A stretch of 40,450 nt of DNA from contig JADGAR010000032.1 in NCBI GenBank assembly GCA_015231915.1, forward strand, positions 1-40,450, read 5' to 3'. The stretch's first letter is position 1, and every line of letters begins with the position of its first letter. The position numbers and the translations under genes are program-made. This document shows, piece after piece, positions 8,793 through 17,608 of the stretch. A model generated the notes under the pieces. It was not told the origin of the DNA. It searched no databases and saw only the letters and a program-made list of their open reading frames with translations. The DNA comes from Magnetococcales bacterium (GTDB lineage Bacteria > Pseudomonadota > Magnetococcia > Magnetococcales > Magnetaquicoccaceae).

Positions 8793-9781
8793 GGGATCTC
8801 CTTCAGGGCGTTCCAGACCGATTCCGGATCGAGGGCGTCCAGGCAGGGGGGAATGGGACGCAAGGGACACTGGCGTGCGCGGCAGGGGGCCATGGGGCAG
8901 GGTCCGCTCAGGCGGCGCACGTGGCGTCCCACAATGCCGATGCGCGCCTCCGGGGTGGGGCCGTAGAGGCAGAGGGTCGGGGTGCCCAGGGCAGCGGCCA
9001 GATGCGCAGGACCGGAATCCACCGCCACCACCCCCCGCGCCCCGGCCAGGGTCGTGGCCAGCGCGTCCAGGTGCAGGCGAGGCAGAACCCGGCAAATGTC
9101 AGGGGCTGCGGCGCGGATGCGATGGGCGCGTTGCTCCTCCTCCGGATTGCCCCAGGGGAGCAGGACCGTGTTCCCCTCTGCTTGCGCGCGCCGGGCCAGG
9201 GCCTGCCAGTGGCTCTCCGGCCATTGCTTGCTGGCCCAGGTGGTGCCGTGCAGGAAGACCAGGTGCCCCCCGCCCGGCGTGGTCTGCCGCTGCCGCAAGC
9301 CGAAATCGGGGGGACCGTCGGGCGATGGGAGGTTCAAGGCGGCTGCGAACAGCAGTCGCAGCCGCTCCACGGCGTGCAGGTCGGTCGCAACAGGATGGCC
9401 GAAATGGTATAAAAAACCGCAGATCGCTTCCCTGGCGCTCGCTCGGTCGAAGCCGTGGCGGGGGGTGCCGGCCAGCAAGGCGAGGAGCGCGCTCTTGAAC
9501 AGCAGTCCCTGGGCGTCCAGGATCAGGTCGTGACGATGGCGGGTCTCTTTGGCGAAATGTCGCAGAAAGGGGATAAGACGCCAGGGGCGGGCACGCAGGC
9601 GGCGCAGGGGCACCGGGATCACCCGTTCCACGTTGGGCGCCCAGGCGCCGATACTGGTAAAATTCTCCTCGATCGCCCAGTGGACCCTGGTGGCGGGTTG
9701 CAGGCGATGGAGGTCGCAGAGCGCGGGCAGGGTGTGAATGAGATCCCCCAGGGAGGAGGTCTTGATCAGGAGGATCTTCAT
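8789..9781 (-). CDS. waaC: LPS heptosyltransferase I
   Basis: This 330-aa GT9-family enzyme probably adds the first heptose to Kdo2-lipid A at the cytosolic face of the inner membrane. The start MKILLIKTSSLGDLIHTLPAL is the classic WaaC N-terminus with the conserved GD. The C-terminal part has FLHGTTWASKQWPE and VDSGPAHLAAALGTPTLCLYGPT, the ADP-heptose binding region. The start at 9781 is fixed by the family N-terminus and by a 4-nt overlap with the lpxL-like stop. Heptosyltransferase I is preferred over II from this N-terminus and because a waaF-like gene is present at 12400. Confidence 0.9.
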   Translation of the reverse strand: MKILLIKTSSLGDLIHTLPALCDLHRLQPATRVHWAIEENFTSIGAWAPNVERVIPVPLRRLRARPWRLIPFLRHFAKETRHRHDLILDAQGLLFKSALLALLAGTPRHGFDRASAREAICGFLYHFGHPVATDLHAVERLRLLFAAALNLPSPDGPPDFGLRQRQTTPGGGHLVFLHGTTWASKQWPESHWQALARRAQAEGNTVLLPWGNPEEEQRAHRIRAAAPDICRVLPRLHLDALATTLAGARGVVAVDSGPAHLAAALGTPTLCLYGPTPEARIGIVGRHVRRLSGPCPMAPCRARQCPLRPIPPCLDALDPESVWNALKEIP

Positions 9782-10740
9782 GAGATCAGGTCGAGCACCC
9801 GTTGCGAGGGGATGGAATGGCTGGCGTTGGCAAAGGAGGCGGTCTCCTGCGGGGTCCAGAGGGATCCGTCCGGGCGGGCGCGCCAGCGGGCGTGAAGCCA
9901 GTTGTACTGCTCGGCGAACTCGTGAACCCAGGGGATGAAGGCGTCGTTGATCTTGCGGGTGAGGATGGCGACCCGGTCGGGATCGTCGCCGCCGGCAAGG
10001 GGGTCGATGGGTTCGCCGACGCGAAAGATGGCACGACCAGGCGCCTGGCGGGTGGCGATGATGGGGACCAGCGGCGTGCGGAAACGCATGGCCAGGCGCG
10101 CCGGACCGGGAAAGCACTGGGCGGGGATGCCGAGGTAGGGCGCAGTGACGGCCCCTTCGCGGGTATTGATGTCGGTCATGAAGCCCACCACCTTTTTTTC
10201 CTGGAAGGCGCGCATGATGTCGCGGGTGTTCTGGCGGGAGATCCATTCCACGCCGTAGCTGGCGCGCAACGCCATGAAGGTCTTTTCGCTCAGGGGGTTG
10301 TTGGCGTGGCGGTAGAGGATGGCGGCGGGGGAGGCGATGCTGGCCAGGCGCTTGAGTCCCGGTTCCCAGCAGCCGATATGCACGCCGCAGATGAGCACGC
10401 CGCGCCCCAGGGCGTGGGCCGCGCGCAGGCGTTCCGGGTGTTCGTCCTCGAACCCGATTTCATGGACGCGCATCCCCTCCATGTAGCTGTAGAAGATGTT
10501 CTCGAAGGCCAGGCGGGCCAGTCGCTGGCGTTGGGATTCGCTCAGATTGGGGCCGTAGACCAGGCGCAGGTTGGCGTTGGCCCAGGCCCATTCCGAGGCG
10601 AAAATGCGGGTGCCCACGCCAGAAAGCCAGCGCGCCTTGCGGTAGGCGGACGGGAACTCGCCGGAGCGGATCCAGGCGATCAGCCCCCGCAGCAGCAACC
10701 ATTCTCCCCAATGGCCGGGTGTGTGTGACAAAATCTTCAT
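9778..10740 (-). CDS. lysophospholipid/lipid A acyltransferase (LpxL/HtrB family)
   Basis: The 320-aa product belongs to the lipid A biosynthesis acyltransferase family, which transfers secondary acyl chains from acyl-ACP to Kdo2-lipid IVA at the inner membrane. The HX4D/E catalytic motif is present as HIGCWE in the LICGVHIGCWEPG segment. Later conserved parts are GFMTDINTREGAVTAPYLGIPA and the PLVPI strand. The N-terminal LLLRGLIAWI stretch is only moderately hydrophobic. It overlaps waaC by four bases and is first in that operon. Whether it adds laurate, myristate or another chain cannot be told. Confidence 0.88.
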   Translation of the reverse strand: MKILSHTPGHWGEWLLLRGLIAWIRSGEFPSAYRKARWLSGVGTRIFASEWAWANANLRLVYGPNLSESQRQRLARLAFENIFYSYMEGMRVHEIGFEDEHPERLRAAHALGRGVLICGVHIGCWEPGLKRLASIASPAAILYRHANNPLSEKTFMALRASYGVEWISRQNTRDIMRAFQEKKVVGFMTDINTREGAVTAPYLGIPAQCFPGPARLAMRFRTPLVPIIATRQAPGRAIFRVGEPIDPLAGGDDPDRVAILTRKINDAFIPWVHEFAEQYNWLHARWRARPDGSLWTPQETASFANASHSIPSQRVLDLIS

Positions 10741-10859
10741 GACATATCATGCACAAGCCCGCGCGGTTTATGCAAGTCTTGCCAGCGATCGGCTTGCGGC
10801 AAGGGTGCCTGCCGGTGTAAACTTTGATGCCATCCACCGACATCGCATGAGTCTCTTCC

Positions 10860-12410
10860 ATGAGTCTTATCCACAGCAATTTTACCCAGATATGGAGTCA
10901 ACTCCGGTTCAAGAAGCCGCATCTGCAGTATTTTCTCGAATCGATCCGCATCAGGAATCATCGCGGCATCGCCGACCTGCTGATTCCGTTTTCCTATCCG
11001 GTAACCGTGATCGCCGGACCCAATGGTTGCGGCAAATCGACCATTCTGTTCGCCTGTGCCTGCGCTTACGAGGTTCCTGGCGCGCGTACACACAGCCCGG
11101 CAAACCTCTTTCCTCATCTCAACGCGAGCAATGGCCACGCAATTGCCGATCCATTGGACAATCCGGTCTTCAGGTATCACTTTTTCGAGGATGGCGATCG
11201 GTTGTCCATGACCTGGAGCCGAAAGCGGGCCTGGAGTCGGAAGACCTATAAGGGCGGCACTCTCGTGCCACAGCCAAGGCGGGATCTGTATCTTCGCACC
11301 CTGGCCACTCTGACCAGTCCTGCCGAAGTGCGCGGCATATTGAGATTTGGCGGCAAGGATTGCACCCTGGAGGAACTGGATGCCGAATTGTTCTCCTTTG
11401 CCCACAGGGTGCTGCCATCTCGCTATCGGGGGTTCAAGCTGCTCAGTCTCAAGGGCAGGGACCTGCTGTTCGCGGAGCGCGAGGAGATCCCGGTCGCCTA
11501 TTCGGAATACCACATGTCCGCCGGGGAACGTGCCCTGCTGCGTCTTTCCAAGGAGATCGCACTGTTGCGCAATGCCTTGATCCTGATCGACGAAGTGGAA
11601 GCCGGGCTGCATCCCCACACCCAGCAGCAGATGATGCTGGAGTTGCAGCGGCTGGCGCTGCGCAATGATCTGCAAATCATCGTCACCACACACAGCCCGG
11701 TGGTTCTGGACAGCGTGCCGCCCGAGGCGCGCATCTTTCTGGAGAGGACGGCGGAGAACGTGTCGGTACAGCCCGCCTATCGGGATATCATCCAGCGCGC
11801 TTTTTACGGACGGCCCCAGAAACGGCTCTCCGTTTTGTGCGAGGATGCGGTGGCCGAGGCGGTGATCCTGGGAGTGCTGGATCGCGTCATTCCGGTCATG
11901 CAACTCACCCCCGACGATATCACGGTGGGCCGGGACACCGGGAAGGAGCAGTTTCCTCAGCATGTGGAAGCCTTGGGCAAGTTCGGCATGCTGGACGAAT
12001 TCCTGTTCGTGCTGGATGGGGATGCCCGCTCCATGACAGGCGCGCTCAATCAGGTCGCCGCACGGTTCAATTGGATCGTCAACCCGCTGTTCCTGCCCGG
12101 CACACACCCTCCGGAGGATTGGATCTACCGGACACTCGAGCAGTTCAGCGACCGTTACACCCAGGAATTGAGCGCGCCCAACCTCGCAGAATTGCTTCGG
12201 TATTTGCGCCAATACTTCGATAACGCTTCTGATCGTCCCGCCAACATCATGAAGGCCCGATTCGCTGCCCTTGCCCACGACCTGCAACGCCCACCCGAGG
12301 AGATCGCCCGTCTGGTGGCGCGCCTCGAATCGGAACGGGGGGAGATGAGGCGATTCGCCGAGGAGTTGCGCATGGCCATCTCCAACTGGCGCAGCCGCGT
12401 CAGCGGTTGA
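10860..12410 (+). CDS. OLD-like AAA ATPase with C-terminal TOPRIM-type nuclease region
   Basis: The 516-aa product has an SMC/ABC-like ATPase: Walker A GPNGCGKST (residues 53-61), signature-like MSAGERALLRLS (about 219-230), Walker B LILIDEVEAGLHPH and the H-loop VTTHSPVVLDS. The C-terminal third keeps TOPRIM landmarks: E328 in LCEDAVAEA and the DGD triad D386/D388 in FVLDGD, followed by LPGTHPPEDWIY. This is the architecture of OLD-family nucleases and of fused ATPase-TOPRIM defence proteins. No GajB-like helicase, methylase or retron partner lies beside it. It is opposite in strand to the LPS genes on both sides and overlaps the waaF 3' end by 11 bp. A role in phage defence is inferred, not shown. 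Confidence 0.8.
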   Translation: MSLIHSNFTQIWSQLRFKKPHLQYFLESIRIRNHRGIADLLIPFSYPVTVIAGPNGCGKSTILFACACAYEVPGARTHSPANLFPHLNASNGHAIADPLDNPVFRYHFFEDGDRLSMTWSRKRAWSRKTYKGGTLVPQPRRDLYLRTLATLTSPAEVRGILRFGGKDCTLEELDAELFSFAHRVLPSRYRGFKLLSLKGRDLLFAEREEIPVAYSEYHMSAGERALLRLSKEIALLRNALILIDEVEAGLHPHTQQQMMLELQRLALRNDLQIIVTTHSPVVLDSVPPEARIFLERTAENVSVQPAYRDIIQRAFYGRPQKRLSVLCEDAVAEAVILGVLDRVIPVMQLTPDDITVGRDTGKEQFPQHVEALGKFGMLDEFLFVLDGDARSMTGALNQVAARFNWIVNPLFLPGTHPPEDWIYRTLEQFSDRYTQELSAPNLAELLRYLRQYFDNASDRPANIMKARFAALAHDLQRPPEEIARLVARLESERGEMRRFAEELRMAISNWRSRVSG

Positions 12411-13410
12411 GGGCGTTTTTCACCTGTTCCGGGGTGATCTTGCGCAGGCAATCCAGATGGCCGAGGGGGCACTCCCGTTTGAAGCAGGGGGCGCAGGGCA
12501 GGCCCAGCGAGAGAATTTGCAGTCGTCCACCCAGGGGCGGGGTGTGGGCCGGATCCGAGGAGCCGAAGATGGCCACCCCGGGTCGATCCAGCGCGGCGGC
12601 CACGTGCATCAGGCCGGAGTCGTTGGTCACCACCGCATCGGCCAATGCCAGCACGTCCAGCGCCTCTTCCAACGCGATCCTGCCCGCCAGATTGATCGCT
12701 CCGGGCATCTCCCCGGCCAGGATCTCTTCGCCCAGGTCGGTCTCCTTGGCGGACCCCAACACCACCACCCGCCACCCTTCCATCGTCATGTCGTGCGCCA
12801 GACGGGTGAAAAAATCCACGGGCCAGCGTTTGGCCGGGCCGTATTCCGCGCCGGGACACAAGGCCAGCAGGGGGGCGGTGGTTTCCGTTCCGGCGAATCT
12901 GGCGAGGATGGCGTGTCCTGCCTCCGGGTCGGCGTGCAGGCGTGGCTGTGGCAGTGGATTCGGCAGGGAGGCGCCCTGGGGACGCGCGAGGACAGAAAAA
13001 CGATCCACGGTGCGCGGCCAACGCCGTTTGTCCAGTCGGCGTGCGTCGTTGAGCAACCCGAAGCGCATCTCGCCCACGAAGCCGGTGCGCCTGGGGATCG
13101 CGGCAAACCAGGGTATCAGGGCCGATTTCAGGGAGTTGGGCAACACGATGGCCTGGCCGTATGCGCCACGCAACCCGCGTCCCAGATGCCAGCGCGTCGC
13201 CAGGCCCAACTCCCCATGCCCGACCGGCAACGGGATCGCCCGCCGCACTTCCGGCATGCGCGCCAGCAGAGGCAGGCTCCAGGGCGGGGCCAGGACATCG
13301 ATGGCCACTCCGGGTTGATCTTGAGAGAGGATCCGCAACATCACCTGCGCCATCACCATGTCCCCCACCCAGGAGGGACCGATCACCAGAACCGCATCCC
13401 CTCCGGTCAT
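12400..13410 (-). CDS. waaF: LPS heptosyltransferase II
   Basis: The 336-aa GT9-family product has N-terminal VLVIGPSWVGDMVMAQ, the WaaF signature PGAEYGPAKRWP, and the ADP-heptose site NDSGLMHVAAALDRPGVAIFGSSDPAHTPP. The C-terminal Cys cluster (LPCAPCFKRECPLGHLDCL) is common in this family. It adds the second heptose of the inner core. The start at 13410 gives a 4-nt overlap with the hldD stop. It follows hldE-hldD in one operon, so ADP-heptose supply and use are coupled. Its last 11 bp overlap the convergent ATPase gene. Confidence 0.94.
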   Translation of the reverse strand: MTGGDAVLVIGPSWVGDMVMAQVMLRILSQDQPGVAIDVLAPPWSLPLLARMPEVRRAIPLPVGHGELGLATRWHLGRGLRGAYGQAIVLPNSLKSALIPWFAAIPRRTGFVGEMRFGLLNDARRLDKRRWPRTVDRFSVLARPQGASLPNPLPQPRLHADPEAGHAILARFAGTETTAPLLALCPGAEYGPAKRWPVDFFTRLAHDMTMEGWRVVVLGSAKETDLGEEILAGEMPGAINLAGRIALEEALDVLALADAVVTNDSGLMHVAAALDRPGVAIFGSSDPAHTPPLGGRLQILSLGLPCAPCFKRECPLGHLDCLRKITPEQVKNALNR

Positions 13411-14360
13411 GGAACCGGGCACGGCTCGGCCCGCAGATAGGCCCGGATTCCCTCCTCCAGGGTGTGGAACGGCGTGTCGTAGCCCACCGAGCGCAGGCGG
13501 TGGATGTCGGCGCGGGTGAAGTTTTGATATTTGGTTTGCAAGGCTTCCGGCATGGGAAAATAGTGAATCTCGCCGCGCCCCATTTCGCGGATGAGGATGC
13601 GGGCCACGTCGTTGAAGCTGCGGCTGACGCCGGTCCCGACATTGAAGATGCCATGGACCACCCCCCCCTCGGCCAGGAAGAGATTGACCTTGACCACATC
13701 CTCCACATGGATGAAATCCCGCTGCTGCTCTCCGGGGCCGTAACCGCCGCTCCCTTCGAACAGCCTGGCCACGCCGGTGGTGCGAATCTGGGTGGCCAGT
13801 TGATGCACCATGGAGGCCATGCGCCCCTTGTGACACTCGCGGGGGCCGTAGACATTGAAATAACGCAACCCGGCCACCGGGGCGGTGGCGCGGGGGAGCA
13901 GGCGCTGCACGTATTGATCGAACAGCAGCTTGGAGTAACCGTAGACGTTGAGGGGCTTTTCGTTGTCCGGATGCTCCCGGAAGGTGGAGGACCCTCCGTA
14001 GGTGGCGGCGCTGGAGGCGTAGATGAAGGGGAAGTTCTGCTCCAGGGCGAAGTGGAACAGCTCCTTGGAATAGGTGAAATTGTTTTCCATCATGTAGTGG
14101 CCGTCGGATTCCATGGTGTCGGAGCAGGCCCCCTGATGGAACAGGGCGCGGATGCGGACATTGCGGAACAGCCCGTTGCGGATGGCCTTGCGGAACTCCG
14201 AGATATCCATGTAATCGGCGATGGAGAGGTCGCGCAGGTTGAGGAACTTGTCTCCCTGTCTGAGGTCGTCCACCACCAGGATGTCGGTGTCGCCCCGGCG
14301 GTTGAGGACGTCCACGAGATTGGCGCCGATGAATCCGGCGCCTCCGGTCACGATGAACAT
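13407..14360 (-). CDS. hldD: ADP-L-glycero-D-manno-heptose 6-epimerase
   Basis: The 317-aa extended short-chain dehydrogenase epimerizes ADP-D-glycero-D-manno-heptose to the L,D form used for the LPS inner core. The NADP-binding glycine motif TGGAGFIGAN is at residues 5-14. The catalytic Ser and YxxxK are seen in YASSAATYG and VYGYSKLLFD. Further family marks are HQGACSDTMESDG and YFNVYGPRE. The 5' end overlaps hldE by 13 bp and the stop overlaps waaF by 4 bp. Length is typical. Confidence 0.97.
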   Translation of the reverse strand: MFIVTGGAGFIGANLVDVLNRRGDTDILVVDDLRQGDKFLNLRDLSIADYMDISEFRKAIRNGLFRNVRIRALFHQGACSDTMESDGHYMMENNFTYSKELFHFALEQNFPFIYASSAATYGGSSTFREHPDNEKPLNVYGYSKLLFDQYVQRLLPRATAPVAGLRYFNVYGPRECHKGRMASMVHQLATQIRTTGVARLFEGSGGYGPGEQQRDFIHVEDVVKVNLFLAEGGVVHGIFNVGTGVSRSFNDVARILIREMGRGEIHYFPMPEALQTKYQNFTRADIHRLRSVGYDTPFHTLEEGIRAYLRAEPCPVP

Positions 14361-15859
14361 GGTGCGGCTCCTTGCACGGATTGGATGTGTTGCATGATGG
14401 TGCTGCTGCTGCGCCCCTCCTCGAGGGGGATGAGTGCCACCCGGCAGCCCCAGGCCTTGCCTTCGGCGCCGCCCACCACTCCTTCTTCGGTGTAGTCAGC
14501 GCCCTTGGCCAGAATCGCGGGCCGCACCGCGCGGATCAGTTCCAGCGGGGTCGGCTCGTCGAAGAGAATCACCAGATCCACGGACTCCAGGGCGGCCAGG
14601 ACGCGGGCGCGGTCCTCCTGGCGGATCACCGGACGGGCAGGCCCCTTGATGGCCCTGACCGAGCGGTCGGTGTTGAGTCCCACCACCAGTCGGGAGCCGA
14701 GTTTGCGGGCCTTTTCCAGGTAGGTGACGTGGCCGGCGTGCAACAGGTCGAAGCAGCCGTTGGTGAAGACGATGCGATCGCCCTTGTGCCGCCATCCCTC
14801 GATGATGGTCATGGCCGTTTCCTGGTTGCGGATTTTGTCGGCCTGGGCCAGGGCCGCCTCGGAGGAGAGGGCGGCGAGCAGTTCGTGCCGCTGGATCGGG
14901 GATGTCCCCACCTTGCCCACCACCACCCCGCCGGCGAGGTTGGCCAGATGGATGGCGTCCAGACGGGAAAAGCCGGCAGCGATGCCTGCCGCCAGCACTG
15001 CGATCACCGCGTCGCCTGCGCCGGAGACATCGAACACCTCCTTGGCCGTGGCCGGAATGCGTACCGGAGGCCGATCCGGTTCCAGCAGGGCGATGCCGAG
15101 TTCGCTCAGGGTGACGGTGAGGAAATCGGCCTGGATGCGGGCGCGCAGGGCCTCTCCGGAGGCGAGCAGGGTGTCGAGGTCGCCGCCCGGCATGGGAATG
15201 GCTTCGGCCAGTTCTCTGCGGTTGGGGGTGAGGGTGGAGGCCCCCCGGTATTTGGTATAGTCCATGCCTTTGGGGTCCACCAGCACCGGGACGCCGATGC
15301 GGCGGGCCGCCTGGATGATGGCCTGACAGACCGGTTCGGTGAGGGTCCCCTTGCCGTAGTCCGACAGGACCACGGCGCCTGGCAGGGGTTCCCGCTGGAG
15401 TTGGGCGAGGACTCCTGCCACAAAGGCGGTCCAGACCTCCTCGGCTGGGGGATGGGTTTCTTCGCGGTCCAGGCGCAGCATTTGTTGGCGCGAGCCGATG
15501 ACTCGCGTCTTGACGATGGTGGGCCGGTCGTCGAGGACGTGAACCGCTGTCGTATCCACGCCGGCGCGTATCATGAGTTGTTTGAGGCGTTCCCCGTCCG
15601 GGTCGTTGCCCACCCAGCCGCAGATGCGCGGGACGATGCCGAGGTTGGCGAGGTTGACCGCGACATGGGCGGTGGCCCCGCAGGTTTCGGTTTCCCGAAG
15701 GATCCGCACCACCGGCACCGGTGCCTCCGGCGAGATGCGGGTGACCTCGCCCCAGATGTAGCGGTCCAGGATCAGGTCGCCGGCCACCAGGATGGGCCGG
15801 CCATGAAATCCGGCGGCCAGGGCGTTGCGGATGGCCGCCTGCTCTTGAAAATTCTCCAT
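14348..15859 (-). CDS. hldE: bifunctional heptose-7-phosphate kinase/heptose-1-phosphate adenylyltransferase
   Basis: The 503-aa fusion makes ADP-D-glycero-D-manno-heptose. The N-terminal ribokinase-like domain (about 1-330) includes GDLILDRYIWGEVTRISPEAPVP split by normal spacing, and the anion-hole motif FDVSGAGDAV. The C-terminal nucleotidyltransferase domain (about 345-490) has FTNGCFDLLHAGHVTYLEKA with the HxGH active site. AGGA lies just before the ATG at 15859. It is the first gene of hldE-hldD-waaF. The upstream side opens into the AT-rich accessory region, so its promoter may lie in 15860-16020, where I see no clear sigma-70 boxes. Confidence 0.96.
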   Translation of the reverse strand: MENFQEQAAIRNALAAGFHGRPILVAGDLILDRYIWGEVTRISPEAPVPVVRILRETETCGATAHVAVNLANLGIVPRICGWVGNDPDGERLKQLMIRAGVDTTAVHVLDDRPTIVKTRVIGSRQQMLRLDREETHPPAEEVWTAFVAGVLAQLQREPLPGAVVLSDYGKGTLTEPVCQAIIQAARRIGVPVLVDPKGMDYTKYRGASTLTPNRRELAEAIPMPGGDLDTLLASGEALRARIQADFLTVTLSELGIALLEPDRPPVRIPATAKEVFDVSGAGDAVIAVLAAGIAAGFSRLDAIHLANLAGGVVVGKVGTSPIQRHELLAALSSEAALAQADKIRNQETAMTIIEGWRHKGDRIVFTNGCFDLLHAGHVTYLEKARKLGSRLVVGLNTDRSVRAIKGPARPVIRQEDRARVLAALESVDLVILFDEPTPLELIRAVRPAILAKGADYTEEGVVGGAEGKAWGCRVALIPLEEGRSSSTIMQHIQSVQGAAPCSS

Positions 15860-16024
15860 GCGATTCCTGTTGGCAAGTGCGATTGCGTGACCCGATCCAG
15901 ATTACTCCCAATGCGCCCCAAAGGCAATCCAAATGGTGCGTGGATTCAGGGCAAGCGCATTTGAAATTGATAATCAATATATTTTATGTGCGCCAAATGA
16001 TCATGAAATCGACATGGAAACTCA

Positions 16025-16212
16025 CTACTGTCCGGTATCATAATTAAATAAAATCAATTTGTTATGCTTGTTTTTTTAGTTATCTTGTTAATTGATTTAT
16101 TTATAGATATTTTCTCAAAAGGAATAACTGAAAAAATCTGTAGCAAAGTGTAGAGGGATGCGTCGATCTTGATGCGCTTTCTGATGATGGCAACCAGCAC
16201 GTAGACGGACAT
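16025..16212 (-). pseudogene. C-terminal fragment of an IS4-family transposase
   Basis: Reading the minus strand from 16212 gives SVYVLVAIIRKRIKIDASLY then TLLQIFSVIPFEKISIN. From memory this matches the conserved C-terminus of a common IS4-type transposase group (typically VYVLVAIxKKR, DASLYTxLQIxS, FEK). The frame stops at 16054. Shifting by one base continues as NKLILFNYDTGQ to a stop at 16025, like the usual NQLxLF ending, so at least one frameshift lies near 16060. The catalytic domain upstream is absent. This is a dead remnant. No ends or target-site duplication were identified. Confidence 0.72.
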
Positions 16213-16541
16213 TGCGGGATCTTCCGGCGGAAGCGTACCTGAGGGGGGTAAGAGGCGCCGTCACGGGAAGAGACACTGGGAAAACTGGTGGCCAAGGTGC
16301 ACCGGTGGTTGCGATGATGGAGAGCGGTCAATTCCGCTTCATCAAGGATCTGGTGGCCCAGGAGCAGATCGACGATGCCGGTCTGGCCCGAGTGCGGCGC
16401 CTGACCCTGCTCGCTCTGGACATTATCGTCATCCTGGACGGGCGGCAGCCGGACGTGCTGACGTGGCGGGAGTTGAAGAATCCGTTTCCGATGGAATGGG
16501 AGCAGCAAAGGGAGAAGTGGGGGATGACTCATCCCGGCTGA
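16213..16541 (+). pseudogene. frameshifted remnant of a recombinase-associated C-terminal region
   Basis: From 16261 one frame reads EETLGKLVAKVHRWLR and stops at 16315. The next frame then reads MMESGQFRFIKDLVAQEQID from 16314 and continues through RLTLLALDIIVILDGRQPD and FPMEWEQQREKW to 16541. A single missing base at 16313/16314 separates the two halves. From memory the joined text resembles C-terminal segments found with site-specific recombinases in phage and island regions; this is not verified. No N-terminal catalytic domain is present. Its 3' end overlaps the RAYT gene by 13 bp on the other strand. Confidence 0.55.
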
Positions 16542-17203
16542 TCGGGCTTGGTGGGCTTGCGTCCTGGCTTTTGGGGCTTGAGAATCCGTTTCAGTTGGGT
16601 TTCCAGTTTGTCCAAAAACAGTTCACCGCCCAGGGGTCTTCCTGTTTGTTCGTGTCTGCGCAGGGTTTCCATGGTTTCATCAGCCAACCGGCTGGCCAGA
16701 AAGAGAGACCAATCCGGGACCAACTCCAGCATGGGTTTGGTTTTGACCAGCCTGTCGTCTTGCCCAGACAAATGAGCGCGTGCGCTACTCCATGGGTATT
16801 CTTCAGGCAAGGCGGTCAAACGTGCCCTTACCGGATTGAGTTCGACGTACCGGGTAGCGGCCAGAAGGTGCTCTTCGTCCAGAGGGAACGAAGCAAACCG
16901 GCCTTGCCAAAGATGCCCTCGCCATTTTTGGCGGAAATTGACATGCCGGGTGTAACGCCGGTGCGCCTCGCCGATGGCCAACCGCATGCTCTCCTCCGTC
17001 CGAGGCACAGCAATCAAGTGGACATGGTTGGGCATCAAACAGTAGGCCCAGATCTCCACCCCGAAACGCTCGCACCCCTCTGCCATCAGATCGAGATAGA
17101 CCTGATAATCCTGCTCCACAAAAAAGGTCTGCTGCCTCCGATTGCCGCGTTGGGTGATGTGATGCGGCAATCCAGGAGCAACAACGCGAGCGATTCTGGC
17201 CAT
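16529..17203 (-). CDS. REP-associated tyrosine transposase (RAYT, Y1_Tnp/IS200-like)
   Basis: This 224-aa single-strand HUH transposase-like protein has N-terminal PGLPHHITQRGNRRQ, the HUH motif H60-V-H62 in MPNHVHL, and catalytic Y119 in ATRYVELNPVRARL followed by the WSSARAH segment. The C-terminus is Lys/Pro-rich. RAYTs are single-copy, domesticated relatives of IS200/IS605 transposases that act on REP-type palindromes. The gene begins about 24 bp from repeat array A (17227 onward), so the array lies at its 5' side. All catalytic residues are present, so it may be active. Confidence 0.92.
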   Translation of the reverse strand: MARIARVVAPGLPHHITQRGNRRQQTFFVEQDYQVYLDLMAEGCERFGVEIWAYCLMPNHVHLIAVPRTEESMRLAIGEAHRRYTRHVNFRQKWRGHLWQGRFASFPLDEEHLLAATRYVELNPVRARLTALPEEYPWSSARAHLSGQDDRLVKTKPMLELVPDWSLFLASRLADETMETLRRHEQTGRPLGGELFLDKLETQLKRILKPQKPGRKPTKPDQPG

Positions 17204-17226
17204 GAGACCATCATATCAGATTATGG

Positions 17227-17606
17227 CAATAAGGGAAATAGGTATGGTGTCACCGGATTTCGGAGGTAAGGTATGGTGTCACCGGATTTCGGAGGTATGG
17301 TGTCACCGGATTTCGGATTTCGTCCCCAATAAGGGAAATAGGTATGGTGTCACCGGATTTCCAATAAGGGAAATAGGTATGGTGTCACCGGATTTCGGAT
17401 GCAATAAGGGAAATAGGTATGGTGTCACCGGATTTCGGATGGTGTCACCGGATTTCGCGAAATAGGTATGGTGTCACCGGATTTCGTAAATAGGTATGGT
17501 GTCACCGGATTTCGTCCCTGTCACCGGATTTCGTCCCTGGTGTCACCGGATTTCGTCCCGGATTTGGGACGGATTTCGGGATTTCGGTTTGGTGTCCCCG
17601 GATTTT
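17227..17606. repeat. repeat array A between the RAYT gene and the kinase
   Basis: The core TGTCACCGGATTTC occurs about eleven times exactly, plus one late variant with TGTCCCCGGATTTT. The longest unit is CAATAAGGGAAATAGG followed by TATGG and the core (about 37 bp), seen near 17227, 17327, 17361 and 17402. Other units are truncated and spaced 20-35 bp apart. There are no unique spacers of constant length, so it is not CRISPR. The array starts next to the RAYT start and ends 2 bp before the kinase stop. Its units match the reverse complement of those in array B. Confidence 0.9.
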
Positions 17607-17608
17607 GA

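Noticed and set aside
14372-15964. 530-codon plus-strand open frame opposite hldE
   Set aside because: hldE is complete with kinase and nucleotidyltransferase motifs. The antisense frame has no recognisable content.
16101-16532. 143-codon minus-strand frame over the mobile-element remnants
   Set aside because: It is in a different frame from the IS4-like reading on the same strand and is antisense to the recombinase-like remnant. Its own translation is low-complexity.
17227-17606. CRISPR-like appearance of array A
   Set aside because: The repeats are contiguous or truncated, and the intervals are themselves repeat fragments rather than unique spacers of even length. No cas gene is near.
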